A DNA stretch of 18,296 nucleotides from an uncultured Eubacteriales bacterium (GCA_900547295.1 URGK01000054.1:1-18296), one strand, 5' to 3'; positions 7,163 to 15,306 are shown, counted from the first letter of the stretch. Made by a program: numbers and translations. The notes: generated by a model from the sequence alone, not told the origin.

Positions 7163-7190
7163 AGTATACAATATATTTAAGCACTGTAAA
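7163..7190 (-). promoter_or_regulatory. Promoter of the hotdog gene
   Basis: On the minus strand TTTACA (7185-7190) and TATACT (7163-7168), each five of six to consensus, are 16 bases apart. The leader is about 95 bases and AT-rich. It includes a small inverted repeat, AGAAAT (7117-7122) with ATTTCT (7131-7136). The -35 touches the last base of the hairpin that ends the upstream transpeptidase gene. Confidence 0.68.
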
Positions 7191-7216
7191 GGGAAGCCCT
7201 GTTTGATGACTTCCCT
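7187..7216 (-). terminator. Terminator-like hairpin after the L,D-transpeptidase gene
   Basis: A 7-bp stem (7190-7196 with 7210-7216) with a 13-base loop lies 22 bases after the stop codon. It is followed by only a short T run on the minus strand, so it may be weak. Confidence 0.5.
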
Positions 7217-7237
7217 CTATTGTTTAAATCCTTTTGT

Positions 7238-8422
7238 CTATCCCAGAGCAGCGGTAATTTTAATTTCTCTGACAGTCTCTTTATATGGTTCGACTGTAGA
7301 GGAAACAGCATATCTGATACTGTATTCTCCCGCCTGTTCAAACACATATGCTTTGGCCTGTTCATATGTAAGCTCTGTGTATTCTGTGCTTTCAGGCGCC
7401 TTTATGTACACTCTGATTGCCGCAGTTATGTCTGTACCTGCCTGCTTTGCGGTAACGTTCTTAACAGCATCCGTCTCACCTGCCGCAACAGTTCTGTCCT
7501 CTGCTCCCGAGATAACAGCCCTGCTGCTGTCTACAACCTTGATTTTAATTGTCTTGTAGGTCGTGCCGCTGTATTTGTCCTTTACCTTATACTGTACCTT
7601 GTAGGTGCCCTCTGATTTTGTTGAAAATCCGCTAACCTTTACATATTTACCGCTTGTCTTTGAATATCTGGTAACCTTGTTTACCTTGATTAAGTCCGTC
7701 AGATCCATATATGTATTAGGGTCCTTGGCAGTCACATATTTTTTGAGACTGTATTTGCTGCCCACTTCAACTGTAAGCTGTTTCTTGCTTCTTACGGTTA
7801 TTACAGGTTTTTTAATTATATAGTACGGGTTGTTAGGGTTAGGGTCTGTAGGATCCCAGTATTCCTTGCGGTCTGTGGATACCTTGATGCCCTCAGGCTT
7901 GCCTAAAGGTCCCGGCTTGCTGCTTCTGTATATTGTAACCTTGGTTCCTGCCTTGCACTTGTCATATATCCATTTGGCGTCCATTACCGACAGTCTGACG
8001 CAGCCGTGAGATGCGTGCTTTCCCAGCTTGTTAAATTCATCTGTAGGCTGTGATTTGTAGTTTCTCTGCTGGTTGTACTGTACTGAATGGAAAAGATAGT
8101 CGCCTGATATTGTCGTGCAGTACTGCGCATATACTCCAAAGAACATAACGCCCCACTGTCTTCTGCCGCCCAGATAGTATGTGCCTCTCGGTGTCTCCTT
8201 GCCCGGTTTCTTAAGGCCTGTAGAGCACAGCATTGCTCTTATCGGCTTCCATTTGGAACCGGATTTCTCGTAAACTGTTACGACATTGCACTGTTCGTTG
8301 ACTCTAACCCAGTATTTGCCTCTGTATGAGGCTGCGTCCACTGTAATGCTGCCTGAAACGACAAGGGTTATTATAAGCACTGATACGATAATTGTTCTGA
8401 TTGTTTTTCTGACTTTGCTCAC
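7238..8422 (-). CDS. Secreted L,D-transpeptidase (YkuD domain) with C-terminal Ig-like repeats
   Basis: 394 residues. An N-terminal signal peptide or anchor has basic residues (KVRKTIR), a hydrophobic run to about 24 and a likely cleavage near VDA-AS at 30-31. The YkuD catalytic domain covers about 35-165, with His112 and the HASHGCVRL motif (136-144) whose Cys141 is the nucleophile. The rest (about 185-394) looks like two beta-rich Ig-like domains that may bind the wall. The enzyme forms 3-3 cross-links in peptidoglycan or attaches proteins to it, outside the membrane. The start is GTG with AGGAG six bases upstream. It is a single-gene unit between a terminator on each side. Catalytic assignment is firm; the role of the tail domains is inferred. 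Confidence 0.92.
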   Translation of the reverse strand: MSKVRKTIRTIIVSVLIITLVVSGSITVDAASYRGKYWVRVNEQCNVVTVYEKSGSKWKPIRAMLCSTGLKKPGKETPRGTYYLGGRRQWGVMFFGVYAQYCTTISGDYLFHSVQYNQQRNYKSQPTDEFNKLGKHASHGCVRLSVMDAKWIYDKCKAGTKVTIYRSSKPGPLGKPEGIKVSTDRKEYWDPTDPNPNNPYYIIKKPVITVRSKKQLTVEVGSKYSLKKYVTAKDPNTYMDLTDLIKVNKVTRYSKTSGKYVKVSGFSTKSEGTYKVQYKVKDKYSGTTYKTIKIKVVDSSRAVISGAEDRTVAAGETDAVKNVTAKQAGTDITAAIRVYIKAPESTEYTELTYEQAKAYVFEQAGEYSIRYAVSSTVEPYKETVREIKITAALG

Positions 8423-8456
8423 TTCGTTCTCCTGTAGGTTTAATCTGTACTATATT

Positions 8457-8485
8457 ATTTTAGCATATTACGACTTCATATCCAA
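8457..8485 (-). promoter_or_regulatory. Promoter of the L,D-transpeptidase gene
   Basis: On the minus strand TAAAAT (8457-8462) is preceded by TGC, making an extended -10. TTGGAT (8480-8485) is 17 bases upstream and matches only the first three -35 positions. The leader is about 27 bases. Confidence 0.6.
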
Positions 8486-8505
8486 TGGTTTATGCTGCCA
8501 ATTTT

Positions 8506-8543
8506 AAAAAAAGCCTGCTCACATATTTAATGTGAACAGACTT
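8506..8543 (-). terminator. Rho-independent terminator of the BMP-type ABC importer operon
   Basis: A 14-bp stem (8511-8524 with 8530-8543, two G-U pairs in RNA) with a five-base loop is followed by seven T residues on the minus strand (8506-8512). It lies 14 bases after the stop of the last permease gene. Confidence 0.92.
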
Positions 8544-8557
8544 TATATAATTGCAGC

Positions 8558-9508
8558 TTATCTTTGTCCCTTGTCGTAAGGAATACCCTCCGCCTTTGGC
8601 GCTCTTGATTTCTTTGATGTAAATGCAAGCACCAGCAGTGATATAACATACGGCATCATATTGTATACTCCGCTAGGCAGATTGAGTGCCACCATAAATG
8701 AAAATCCGGTATATACGTTTGAAAGCGCTCTGAAAAATCCGAACAGCAGTGCAGCCAGCGCAATTCTTGTCGGCTTCCACTGACCGAATATCATTACTGC
8801 AAGAGCCAGGAAACCAAAGCCCGCAACGCCGTACTCAAATTTCCATTCGCTTACGCCTGCTGTAATATATACGATACCGCCAAGACCGCCAAGCGCTCCT
8901 GAAATCATTACGCCTATATATCTCATCTTGTATACACTGATTCCAACGCTGTCCGCAGCCTGCGGATGTTCTCCGCACGCCATAAGTCTCAGACCCAGTC
9001 TTGTCTTGTAAAGCGTAATATATGCTGCTACAAGTATCAGCGCGGTTATTATCATAAACCAGTTTAGCTGCATGCCCCCTGCATTGATGATAAATGCTTT
9101 TTTGGCATTTATATATTCGACAACCGAAGATACATTGTTAGGGTCTGCCGCTGTATTTATAGCTTTAACTATTACAGTTGCAAGAGCTACTCCCAGTATA
9201 TTAAGAGCAGTACCTATGATTGTCTGGTCGGCATTGAAGTTGACGCAGGCAACCGCAAGCAGCAGCGAATATATTATTCCGAAGATAACAGCCACCAGCA
9301 CTACCGATATAATTACCGAAAATGCCGAAGCATCCGGAAAGCTTTTCTGGATCACACTCATTGTAAGTGCTCCGCCAAGCGCTCCTATAACCATAATACC
9401 TTCAAGTCCCAGGTTGATAACGCCCGAGTGCTCCGAGAAACAGCCTCCAAGGGCTACCAGTATAAGTACGGAAGCATAAAGTAATGTGTATTGAATGAGT
9501 AATTCCAT
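8558..9508 (-). CDS. ABC transporter permease, BMP-type nucleoside importer (NupQ/YufQ-like)
   Basis: 316 residues with about eight to ten hydrophobic segments and the family N-terminus VALGGCFSEHSGVINLGLEGIM. It also contains the region NFNADQTIIGTALNILG and the cytoplasmic coupling segment TRLGLRLMACGEHPQAADSVGI. These are marks of the second permease of BmpA-NupOPQ systems (branched-chain/ribose-like permease superfamily). It sits in the inner membrane and pairs with the neighbouring permease. The ATG overlaps the stop of that gene in TAATG. It is the last gene of the operon and is followed by a strong terminator. Substrate is probably a nucleoside, as for the characterised relatives; this cannot be proven from sequence. 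Confidence 0.92.
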   Translation of the reverse strand: MELLIQYTLLYASVLILVALGGCFSEHSGVINLGLEGIMVIGALGGALTMSVIQKSFPDASAFSVIISVVLVAVIFGIIYSLLLAVACVNFNADQTIIGTALNILGVALATVIVKAINTAADPNNVSSVVEYINAKKAFIINAGGMQLNWFMIITALILVAAYITLYKTRLGLRLMACGEHPQAADSVGISVYKMRYIGVMISGALGGLGGIVYITAGVSEWKFEYGVAGFGFLALAVMIFGQWKPTRIALAALLFGFFRALSNVYTGFSFMVALNLPSGVYNMMPYVISLLVLAFTSKKSRAPKAEGIPYDKGQR

Positions 9509-10638
9509 TAAGCTTCGCCTCCTTTCTTATCTTCAGCCTCAGCTTTTTTCTCCTCTTTTTTAGCTATACGCGAGTTCATAACGTATTTCATAAACAATAC
9601 GAAGCCGCACAGGTAAATAATTATAGCTGAAATCAGATCTGAAATCTGCGTACAGTAGATAGCCTTATCAAGATATGCACCGCCTACTGTAATATGCTGT
9701 ATGAAAAACGATGAGAAAATACTTCCTATAGGATTCAGACAGCCAAGAAATGCTGCCGAAATTCCGTTAAAGCCCATTGCAGGAACAGATGATAATGAGC
9801 AGTTCCACTGTTCATATCCTGTCAGATACAGCATTGATGCTCCAAGGCCTGCAAGCGCTCCGCCTATTATCAGTGTCAGTATTATGTTTCTTTTTTCTGC
9901 CATACCGCAGTATCTGGCAGCATTTTTGTTAAAGCCTGTCGCTTTAAGCTCATATCCCAGCTTTGTCTTGCCGAGGATTACCCAGATTACTATTGCAAAT
10001 ATAACTGCAAGCGGTATTGCTATCGTAACATAACTGTTGTTAAACAGCTTGTCAAGTCCTATGGAAGGTATAATCGCTCCCTTGTTGTAGCTTGCCACAT
10101 TGAGCGTATAAGGGCTTGCGTCCTCTTTTACCTTTGTAAGTAGCATATTCATTGCATATAGAATAATCCAGTTGAGCATAATGCCCGAAATAACCTCGTT
10201 AACATTGCAGTATGCCTTGAGTATTCCGCTGATGCAGCCAAGTATACTGCCGCCTATCATTGCAAGCAGCATGCATATCCACCAGGGCATTCCCCATGCC
10301 AGAGCCGCAAACAGCGCAAGTCCCGCGCCTGCGGCATACTGACCTGATGCTCCGATATTGAAAAGTCCCACCTTGTAGCAGAAAAGTATCGACAGCGAGC
10401 ACATAACAAGAGGCGCTGTCTTTACCAGCGTGCTTCCGAAATATTTGAATGCAACTGCCGGATTAGGATAATTCCAGAAGTTCTTGATTATGTCTAAAAT
10501 ACCTTCAAGAGCTCCTGCCGGATTGATAATCAAAAGCGCTATAAATCCGATAATAAGGCCTCCCAGTATGCACAGAAGCGATGATATTACCGACTGGGCA
10601 GCGTCGTTTTTAACTAATGTGTGTAATTTTTCTTTCAT
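9508..10638 (-). CDS. ABC transporter permease, BMP-type nucleoside importer (NupP/YufP-like)
   Basis: 376 residues, longer than its partner, as usual for the first permease of this system. After a short cytoplasmic N-terminus there are about nine to ten hydrophobic segments. Typical stretches are KVGLFNIGASGQYAAGA, NEVISGIMLNWI and the coupling loop KLGYELKATGFNKNAARYCGM. The C-terminus is a charged, Lys/Glu-rich tail (KEEKKAEAEDKKG) facing the cytoplasm. Start and stop overlap both neighbours by one base in TAATG, giving tight translational coupling between ATPase and the two permeases. The ribosome site AAGGAGG lies within the end of the ATPase gene. Confidence 0.92.
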   Translation of the reverse strand: MKEKLHTLVKNDAAQSVISSLLCILGGLIIGFIALLIINPAGALEGILDIIKNFWNYPNPAVAFKYFGSTLVKTAPLVMCSLSILFCYKVGLFNIGASGQYAAGAGLALFAALAWGMPWWICMLLAMIGGSILGCISGILKAYCNVNEVISGIMLNWIILYAMNMLLTKVKEDASPYTLNVASYNKGAIIPSIGLDKLFNNSYVTIAIPLAVIFAIVIWVILGKTKLGYELKATGFNKNAARYCGMAEKRNIILTLIIGGALAGLGASMLYLTGYEQWNCSLSSVPAMGFNGISAAFLGCLNPIGSIFSSFFIQHITVGGAYLDKAIYCTQISDLISAIIIYLCGFVLFMKYVMNSRIAKKEEKKAEAEDKKGGEA

Positions 10639-12170
10639 TACGCTCTGCCCTCCTTCTTTGCTCCCGCCATATAAAGGCCGAGTTCTTCAACTGTTGTCTT
10701 TTTAGGGTCAAGCTCTCCTACAATCTCACCCTCGTACATTACGAGAATTCTGTCGGAAACGCTCATTACCTCATCAAGCTCCAGAGAAACAAGAAGCACT
10801 GCAGCGCCTGCATCTCTCTGCTCAACGATACGCTTGTGTATAAATTCTATGGCACCTACGTCAAGTCCTCTTGTCGGCTGAACCGCAACAAGCAGTGACG
10901 GTTTCTTGTCCATTTCTCTTGCAACGATAGCCTTCTGCTGATTACCGCCCGACATACTTCTTGCCTTGGTGACAGGGCCCTGTCCCGAACGCACGTCGTA
11001 TTCGTCAATCAGCCTCTCCGCATACGCTCTCATATTATCTTTTTTGATGAAGCCTGCTTTTGATACAAACTCCGGTTCAAAATATCTTTCGAGGATCATA
11101 TTCTCCTCAAGAGTATAGTCAAGCACAAGACCGTGTTTGTGTCTGTCCTCAGGAATATGACTCATCTTCTGATTGCGCTTCCTTATGGAAAGATCGGTTA
11201 TATCCTCTCCGCAAAGTGTGATTTTACCGCCTGAAACGCTTTCAAGCCCTGTAACTCCGTATACAAATTCTGTCTGACCGTTGCCGTCAATACCTGCAAT
11301 GCAGACTATCTCTCCGGCTCTGACTTCAAGGGATACGTTTTTGACCGCATCGTTTTTGTGAAGCTTGCTTGCAACGCTCATATTTTCAATTTCAAGAACA
11401 ACATCTCCCGGCTGCGCAGGTTTTTTGTCCACCGCAAACTGAACATCTCTGCCTACCATCATTCTTGAAAGTTCTTCCTTGTTTGTGTTTTCGATATCTA
11501 CAGTTCCTACATATCTGCCTTTTCTGAGAACTGTACATCTGTCGGCAACCTCCATAATCTCATTAAGCTTGTGTGATATGAACAGAATGGATTTGCCCTC
11601 TGCCGCAAGGTTTTTCATTATCTGCATAAGCTCCTCTATTTCCTGCGGTGTAAGTACAGCTGTAGGCTCGTCAAATATCAGTATTTCATTGTCCCTGTAA
11701 AGCATCTTGAGAATTTCTGTTCTCTGCTGCATGCCGACTGTAATGTCCTCTATATATGCATCAGGGTCAACGAGAAGACCGTACCTCTCTGAAATTTCCA
11801 TTACTTTCTTTCTGGCCTCTGCCTTTTGCAAAAAGCCTTTTTTGCACGGCTCAACTCCGAGTATGATATTGTCCAGTACCGTAAAGCACTCAACCAGTTT
11901 GAAGTGCTGGTGTACCATACCTATGCCAAGATCATTGGCATCATTAGGGTCATTTATCTCGACTTTCACGCCGTCCTTGTGAATTTCGCCCTCCTCAGGC
12001 TGATAAAGTCCGAAGAGCACGCTCATAAGTGTTGATTTTCCTGCACCGTTTTCTCCAAGCAGTGCGTGGATCTCGCCTTTTTTGAGCTGCAGTGTGATAT
12101 CATCATTTGCGATAATTCCCGGGAATCGCTTGGTTATATGCAGCATCTCAATCGCATACTGCTGATCCAA
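10638..12170 (-). CDS. ABC transporter ATP-binding protein with two nucleotide-binding domains (NupO/YufO-like)
   Basis: 510 residues from TTG at 12168-12170. It holds two ABC domains, as usual for sugar and BMP-type nucleoside importers. Domain 1 has Walker A GENGAGKS, a signature-like VGMQQRTEILKML and Walker B ILIFDEPTAVLTPQE. Domain 2 has a changed Walker A GIDGNGQTE, signature MSGGNQQKAIVAREM and a Walker B in which the usual FDEPTRG is replaced by VAVQPTRGLD. Domain 2 therefore lacks the usual Lys and catalytic Glu and is probably weak or inactive in hydrolysis, a known trait of the family. A GTG nine bases upstream is in frame, but its G is the last base of AGGAGG, so it cannot be the start. 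It powers uptake by the two downstream permeases. Confidence 0.92.
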   Translation of the reverse strand: MDQQYAIEMLHITKRFPGIIANDDITLQLKKGEIHALLGENGAGKSTLMSVLFGLYQPEEGEIHKDGVKVEINDPNDANDLGIGMVHQHFKLVECFTVLDNIILGVEPCKKGFLQKAEARKKVMEISERYGLLVDPDAYIEDITVGMQQRTEILKMLYRDNEILIFDEPTAVLTPQEIEELMQIMKNLAAEGKSILFISHKLNEIMEVADRCTVLRKGRYVGTVDIENTNKEELSRMMVGRDVQFAVDKKPAQPGDVVLEIENMSVASKLHKNDAVKNVSLEVRAGEIVCIAGIDGNGQTEFVYGVTGLESVSGGKITLCGEDITDLSIRKRNQKMSHIPEDRHKHGLVLDYTLEENMILERYFEPEFVSKAGFIKKDNMRAYAERLIDEYDVRSGQGPVTKARSMSGGNQQKAIVAREMDKKPSLLVAVQPTRGLDVGAIEFIHKRIVEQRDAGAAVLLVSLELDEVMSVSDRILVMYEGEIVGELDPKKTTVEELGLYMAGAKKEGRA

Positions 12171-12178
12171 AGGCTCCA

Positions 12179-12184
12179 CCTCCT
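12179..12184 (-). promoter_or_regulatory. Ribosome binding site fixing a TTG start for the ABC ATPase
   Basis: AGGAGG on the minus strand is 8 bases before TTG (12170). It overlaps the in-frame GTG at 12179, which rules that codon out as the start. The same eleven bases AGGAGGTGGAG precede the ureohydrolase gene. Confidence 0.7.
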
Positions 12185-12235
12185 CAAATAAAATTAGAAA
12201 AAAATATATAAATTATTGCGTCTGTCTGCTGAAAC

Positions 12236-12265
12236 AAAAATCAGGGATGCCGTATGACATCCCTG
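12236..12265 (-). terminator. Hairpin terminator between the BMP lipoprotein gene and the ABC ATPase gene
   Basis: An 8-bp perfect stem (12242-12249 with 12258-12265) with an 8-base loop is followed on the minus strand by A and five T residues. It lies 14 bases after the lipoprotein stop codon. I see no convincing promoter between it and the ATPase gene. It probably acts as a leaky terminator, keeping the transporter genes below the binding protein. Confidence 0.75.
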
Positions 12266-12279
12266 TTGCTGGCAATCAA

Positions 12280-13449
12280 TTAACCCTTAATCTGTCCCTG
12301 GTAATCAACCTTAGTCTTTTCACCCTGGAATTCTTTTGTAGTGTCGTTGTCAACTTTGATTTCGCCTGAGTTTAACTTAGCAACTAATGCCTTGTAATCA
12401 TCTGCTGTGAAGTCATCGTTAAACTGAGTTGAGTCAGGAAGCTGAACGTAGTTTTCTGACGGTTCATCTGAAATGATACCCAGTGTTGCAATCTGTCCTG
12501 CATATTTGTCCCAGTTGCCGTTTATTACAACGTCCTTGAGAGTGTCATAAGTTGCAGGATAAAGGCCCTTCATAGCTGATGTAACTGTGATACCGTCGCC
12601 GTATTTCTTATCGATTACAGGCTTCTGGTCTGTGTCAACACCGATGATCTTGCCGTCAACTTTAACTGCAGCTTCTGCTGCTGATGTGTAGATTCCGCCG
12701 CCGCATGCAAATACAATTTCTGTACCTGCTTTGTACCATGTGTCCATTACGGATGTGATGTCTGCATCCCCCTGGAACTGTCCGCCGTATACGTATTTAA
12801 CGTTTACGTCTTTGCCTGATTCTACAGCAGCAGCGTCAACGCCCTGTACGAAGCCCTGTCCGTAACGAACAACTGCAGGAACAGCCATTCCGCCAAGGAA
12901 TCCTAAGTCAGTGTATCCAAGCTTAACTGCAGCATAGCCTGCCATATAACCTGCAAGCTCTTCCTGATATACTACGCAGTATACGTTTGACATGTCAAAG
13001 TATTCCGCAAGATCCCAGTTGTCAGGATTATAGTCGTATTCTTCGCCCTTTGCAGCAACAGCAGCCTCAAGCAGGTCGCCTTTTGCAACGTCAAGCGCGA
13101 TGAATTTAACGTCAGGATAGTTTGGAGCAGCGTCTACGATAGCTCCGCCAAATGCGTAACCCGGCATTACGATAACATTATAGCCCTCTGATACAGCAGA
13201 ATCAATCATTGATACTCTGTCAGCAGTGTTGTCACCTGCAGGCTTGAAGTAGTTGAACTCAAGATCGTTCTCTTCACAGAAAGCCTTGCAAGCCTCATAA
13301 GTTGTCTGGTTGAATGATTCGTCAGTGATATCACCGTAGTCAGTAATCATTGCAACTTTGTAGTCTGTAGTATCTGCATCGTTGCCGCCACAGGCAGTGA
13401 AAGCAAACAGCATTGCTACGCATAATAATACTGCAAGTAATTTTTTCAT
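12280..13449 (-). CDS. BMP-family nucleoside-binding lipoprotein (ABC importer substrate-binding protein)
   Basis: 389 residues from ATG 13447-13449. A longer frame reaches 13503, but it has no ribosome site and would bury the signal peptide. The N-terminus MKKLLAVLLCVAMLFAFTAC is a lipoprotein signal peptide with lipobox FTAC; Cys20 is the lipid-carrying residue. After a short Asp/Thr-rich linker comes the Bmp/Med (PnrA-like) domain, with MITDYGDITDESFNQ, VIVMPGYAFGGAI, a YQEELAGYMAGYAA helix, GFLGGM and FACGGGIYTSAAEAA. Related proteins (PnrA, BmpA, NupN) bind purine or pyrimidine nucleosides outside the membrane and deliver them to a NupOPQ-type importer, which is exactly what follows. It heads the operon from a good promoter. 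Substrate is inferred from the family. Confidence 0.94.
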   Translation of the reverse strand: MKKLLAVLLCVAMLFAFTACGGNDADTTDYKVAMITDYGDITDESFNQTTYEACKAFCEENDLEFNYFKPAGDNTADRVSMIDSAVSEGYNVIVMPGYAFGGAIVDAAPNYPDVKFIALDVAKGDLLEAAVAAKGEEYDYNPDNWDLAEYFDMSNVYCVVYQEELAGYMAGYAAVKLGYTDLGFLGGMAVPAVVRYGQGFVQGVDAAAVESGKDVNVKYVYGGQFQGDADITSVMDTWYKAGTEIVFACGGGIYTSAAEAAVKVDGKIIGVDTDQKPVIDKKYGDGITVTSAMKGLYPATYDTLKDVVINGNWDKYAGQIATLGIISDEPSENYVQLPDSTQFNDDFTADDYKALVAKLNSGEIKVDNDTTKEFQGEKTKVDYQGQIKG

Positions 13450-13455
13450 ATTGTT

Positions 13456-13461
13456 CCTCCT
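13456..13461 (-). promoter_or_regulatory. Ribosome binding site fixing the BMP lipoprotein start
   Basis: AGGAGG on the minus strand is 6 bases before the ATG at 13449. This supports the short form, with a standard lipoprotein signal peptide. Confidence 0.8.
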
Positions 13462-13491
13462 CAATAGAATAATAAATTTAATACTCTTTGA

Positions 13492-13519
13492 ATTATAAAC
13501 CATATAGCAATATTGTTAA
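13492..13519 (-). promoter_or_regulatory. Promoter of the BMP-type importer operon
   Basis: On the minus strand TTAACA (13514-13519) and a perfect TATAAT (13492-13497) are 16 bases apart. The leader is only about 35 bases, too short for a riboswitch. Confidence 0.75.
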
Positions 13520-13592
13520 AGCCTTTTTTGTAAATATATGATATTGTCTGACAAAATAAGCATAGTAATAACTTGCCTACCGCAACTGTACG

Positions 13593-14417
13593 CTAGTAAA
13601 GCTCCGGTCTTCTGTGCTTTAACAGAGGCAGCTGGTCTCTGATGCTGTCCTCATATTCAAAGTCAATATCGGCATATATAATGGTTTCTTCTGTTTCGGC
13701 TCTTGCCGCAAATTCTGCCCATGGAGTTGTCACACAGCTGTACCCGTAGGCCTGATAGACACCCTCCATACATCTTGCAGGGGATATTGCCGCAAAATAT
13801 ATCTGGTTGTCAAGAGCCCTTGCCCTCATTGTAAGATCCCAGTGCGCGGGACCTGTGGTAAGATTGAATGCGGCAGGCAAGAATACCATTCGCGCACCGT
13901 CAAGGGTCATTTTTCTGAAAAGCTCAGGAAATCTCACGTCATAGCATATGGCTATCCCTATTTTGCCGTACTCGGTACCTATTACGGTAGCGGCATCTCC
14001 CGCAGTCAGCGTATCGGACTCCATAAATCTGATGCCGCCCTTGACGTCTATGTCAAACAGATGCGCCTTGCGGTGCTTCCCTATAACCTGTCCCTCTCTG
14101 TCAAAGGCAAAGCAGGTGTTGTAAACTCTGTCATCGTCAAGCTCAGGTATTGAGCCTCCGATAAGGTAAACCGAAAGCTCCTTTGCAAGCTCTGACATTC
14201 TGCCTACGGTTTCTCCGTTCTCACTTTCAGAGTATGCTCTGAAAAAGTCATTTGAATACGGACAGTTCCACATTTCAGGAAGAGCTATTATCTGAGCCCC
14301 GTTTGAAGCTGCTTCTCTTATCATCTGCTCCGCTTTTGCCCAAGTTTCTTTTTTGTTCTCCGATATATCGTCTTTCAGAGAGCCTGCCATCTGGCACAAA
14401 CCGATTTTAAATGTCAT
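13593..14417 (-). CDS. Nit2-type omega-amidase (carbon-nitrogen hydrolase)
   Basis: 274 residues from ATG 14415-14417. The catalytic triad is Glu48 (ALPEMW), Lys117 (HRKAHLF) and Cys158 (AICYDVRFPE). YLIGGSIPE, HLFDIDV and AFNLTTGPAHW (183-193) match the Nit2/omega-amidase branch closely. Those enzymes hydrolyse alpha-ketoglutaramate and succinamate to the keto or dicarboxylic acid and ammonia. N-carbamoylputrescine amidase is the main alternative, given the neighbouring ureohydrolase, but these motifs favour Nit2. A GTG six bases upstream is in frame but one base from AGGAGG, too near. The start overlaps the ureohydrolase end by 11 bases. It is the last gene of a three-gene unit. No strong terminator is seen after it. 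Confidence 0.9.
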   Translation of the reverse strand: MTFKIGLCQMAGSLKDDISENKKETWAKAEQMIREAASNGAQIIALPEMWNCPYSNDFFRAYSESENGETVGRMSELAKELSVYLIGGSIPELDDDRVYNTCFAFDREGQVIGKHRKAHLFDIDVKGGIRFMESDTLTAGDAATVIGTEYGKIGIAICYDVRFPELFRKMTLDGARMVFLPAAFNLTTGPAHWDLTMRARALDNQIYFAAISPARCMEGVYQAYGYSCVTTPWAEFAARAETEETIIYADIDFEYEDSIRDQLPLLKHRRPELY

Positions 14418-15306
14418 AATCACGCCTCCTGTCTATTATTGAAAACACTTCCTCTATAATTCTCACAGCCGCCCAGCTTGTAATATCATTTATATCAAGC
14501 GGCGGTGCAACCTCAACTATATCCATATGCTTTACCGGCAGCTCCGAAACTATATACCTTACAAGCTCAATCAGCTCTCTTGAGGTGATGCCGCCCGAGC
14601 ACGGCGTACCTGTGCCCGGCGCAAATGCGGGATCCAGCACGTCTATATCAAGTGTGAAATATATACTGTCATAGTCTCTGAATTTATCATATATTTCATT
14701 CCAGCAATCCATATAGCCTCTGCGGAACACATCTGTTGCCGATATTACGGAAATTCCGTTTCCTGAGGTCATAATGTCAACCTCCTCCGGCTCTGCTGCT
14801 CTGATGCCTAAAAGAAGCATGTCCTCCGGCGATACTATATCATCTAAAGCTCTTTTTTCCGTGTTGGCGTGTGACCATATATTACCCTCATAGCAGTCAC
14901 ATAAATCCGGGTGTGCGTCAAAATGTATAATTCCTGTTTTTTTGCCGGCTTCATATTTTTTAAAAGCCTTGTGGAGCGGTATAGTTACGGAATGATCCCC
15001 TCCGATAAACAGATTGAAATTGCCATGTTTCATCACTTCAAGGGCCTGCTTCTCAACTCTTGCAAAGCTTTCCTCCCAGCTCCCCGACATATTCACATCT
15101 CCGAAATCATATACAAGATTTTCGGAAAGCACATGCCAGTCATCAGTTGCACATGGCATATAAAGCTCTGCAAACTCGCGTATTCTGGCCGGAGCCTCCG
15201 CTGCTCCCGCCTCCTGCGTAGTGCCGCCGTCAAAAGGTATGCCCAGCACCGAAACTGCAGCCTCAGCAGGTTCTTTTGCCGTAATATCAAGCCATTTATA
15301 CATCAT
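14407..15306 (-). CDS. Agmatinase/arginase-family ureohydrolase
   Basis: 299 residues from ATG 15304-15306; the ATG at 15303 is equally possible. The two-manganese site is complete: His105 (GGDHSVT), Asp130, His132 and Asp134 (HFDAHPD), and Asp220 and Asp222 (LDIDVLDP). His146 follows in WSHAN. These enzymes hydrolyse guanidino compounds; agmatinase gives putrescine and urea. The loop after His146 (SHANTEKRAL) is not the SHGT pattern I expect of classic agmatinases, so the substrate is open (agmatine, guanidinobutyrate, formiminoglutamate or another). It lies between DUF4317 and the omega-amidase and overlaps both by 11 bases. A GTG at 15312 is excluded because it overlaps AGGAGG. Confidence 0.88.
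   Translation of the reverse strand: MMYKWLDITAKEPAEAAVSVLGIPFDGGTTQEAGAAEAPARIREFAELYMPCATDDWHVLSENLVYDFGDVNMSGSWEESFARVEKQALEVMKHGNFNLFIGGDHSVTIPLHKAFKKYEAGKKTGIIHFDAHPDLCDCYEGNIWSHANTEKRALDDIVSPEDMLLLGIRAAEPEEVDIMTSGNGISVISATDVFRRGYMDCWNEIYDKFRDYDSIYFTLDIDVLDPAFAPGTGTPCSGGITSRELIELVRYIVSELPVKHMDIVEVAPPLDINDITSWAAVRIIEEVFSIIDRRRDYDI
14425..14430 (-). promoter_or_regulatory. Ribosome binding site fixing the omega-amidase start
   Basis: AGGAGG on the minus strand is 7 bases before ATG 14417 and only 1 base before the in-frame GTG at 14423. The ATG is therefore chosen. Confidence 0.7.

Noticed and set aside
12185..12235. Separate promoter for the ABC ATPase gene
   Set aside because: The stretch is AT-rich with TATATT-like boxes, but no -35 at acceptable spacing stands out.
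13450..13592. Purine or other nucleoside riboswitch before the BMP-type importer
   Set aside because: A good promoter places the transcript start about 35 bases from the ATG, which leaves no room for an aptamer, and no aptamer-like pairing was seen.
13530..13592. Terminator after the omega-amidase gene
   Set aside because: Small stems such as TTGC/GCAA and TTGTC/GACAA occur, but none has the length and T run expected.
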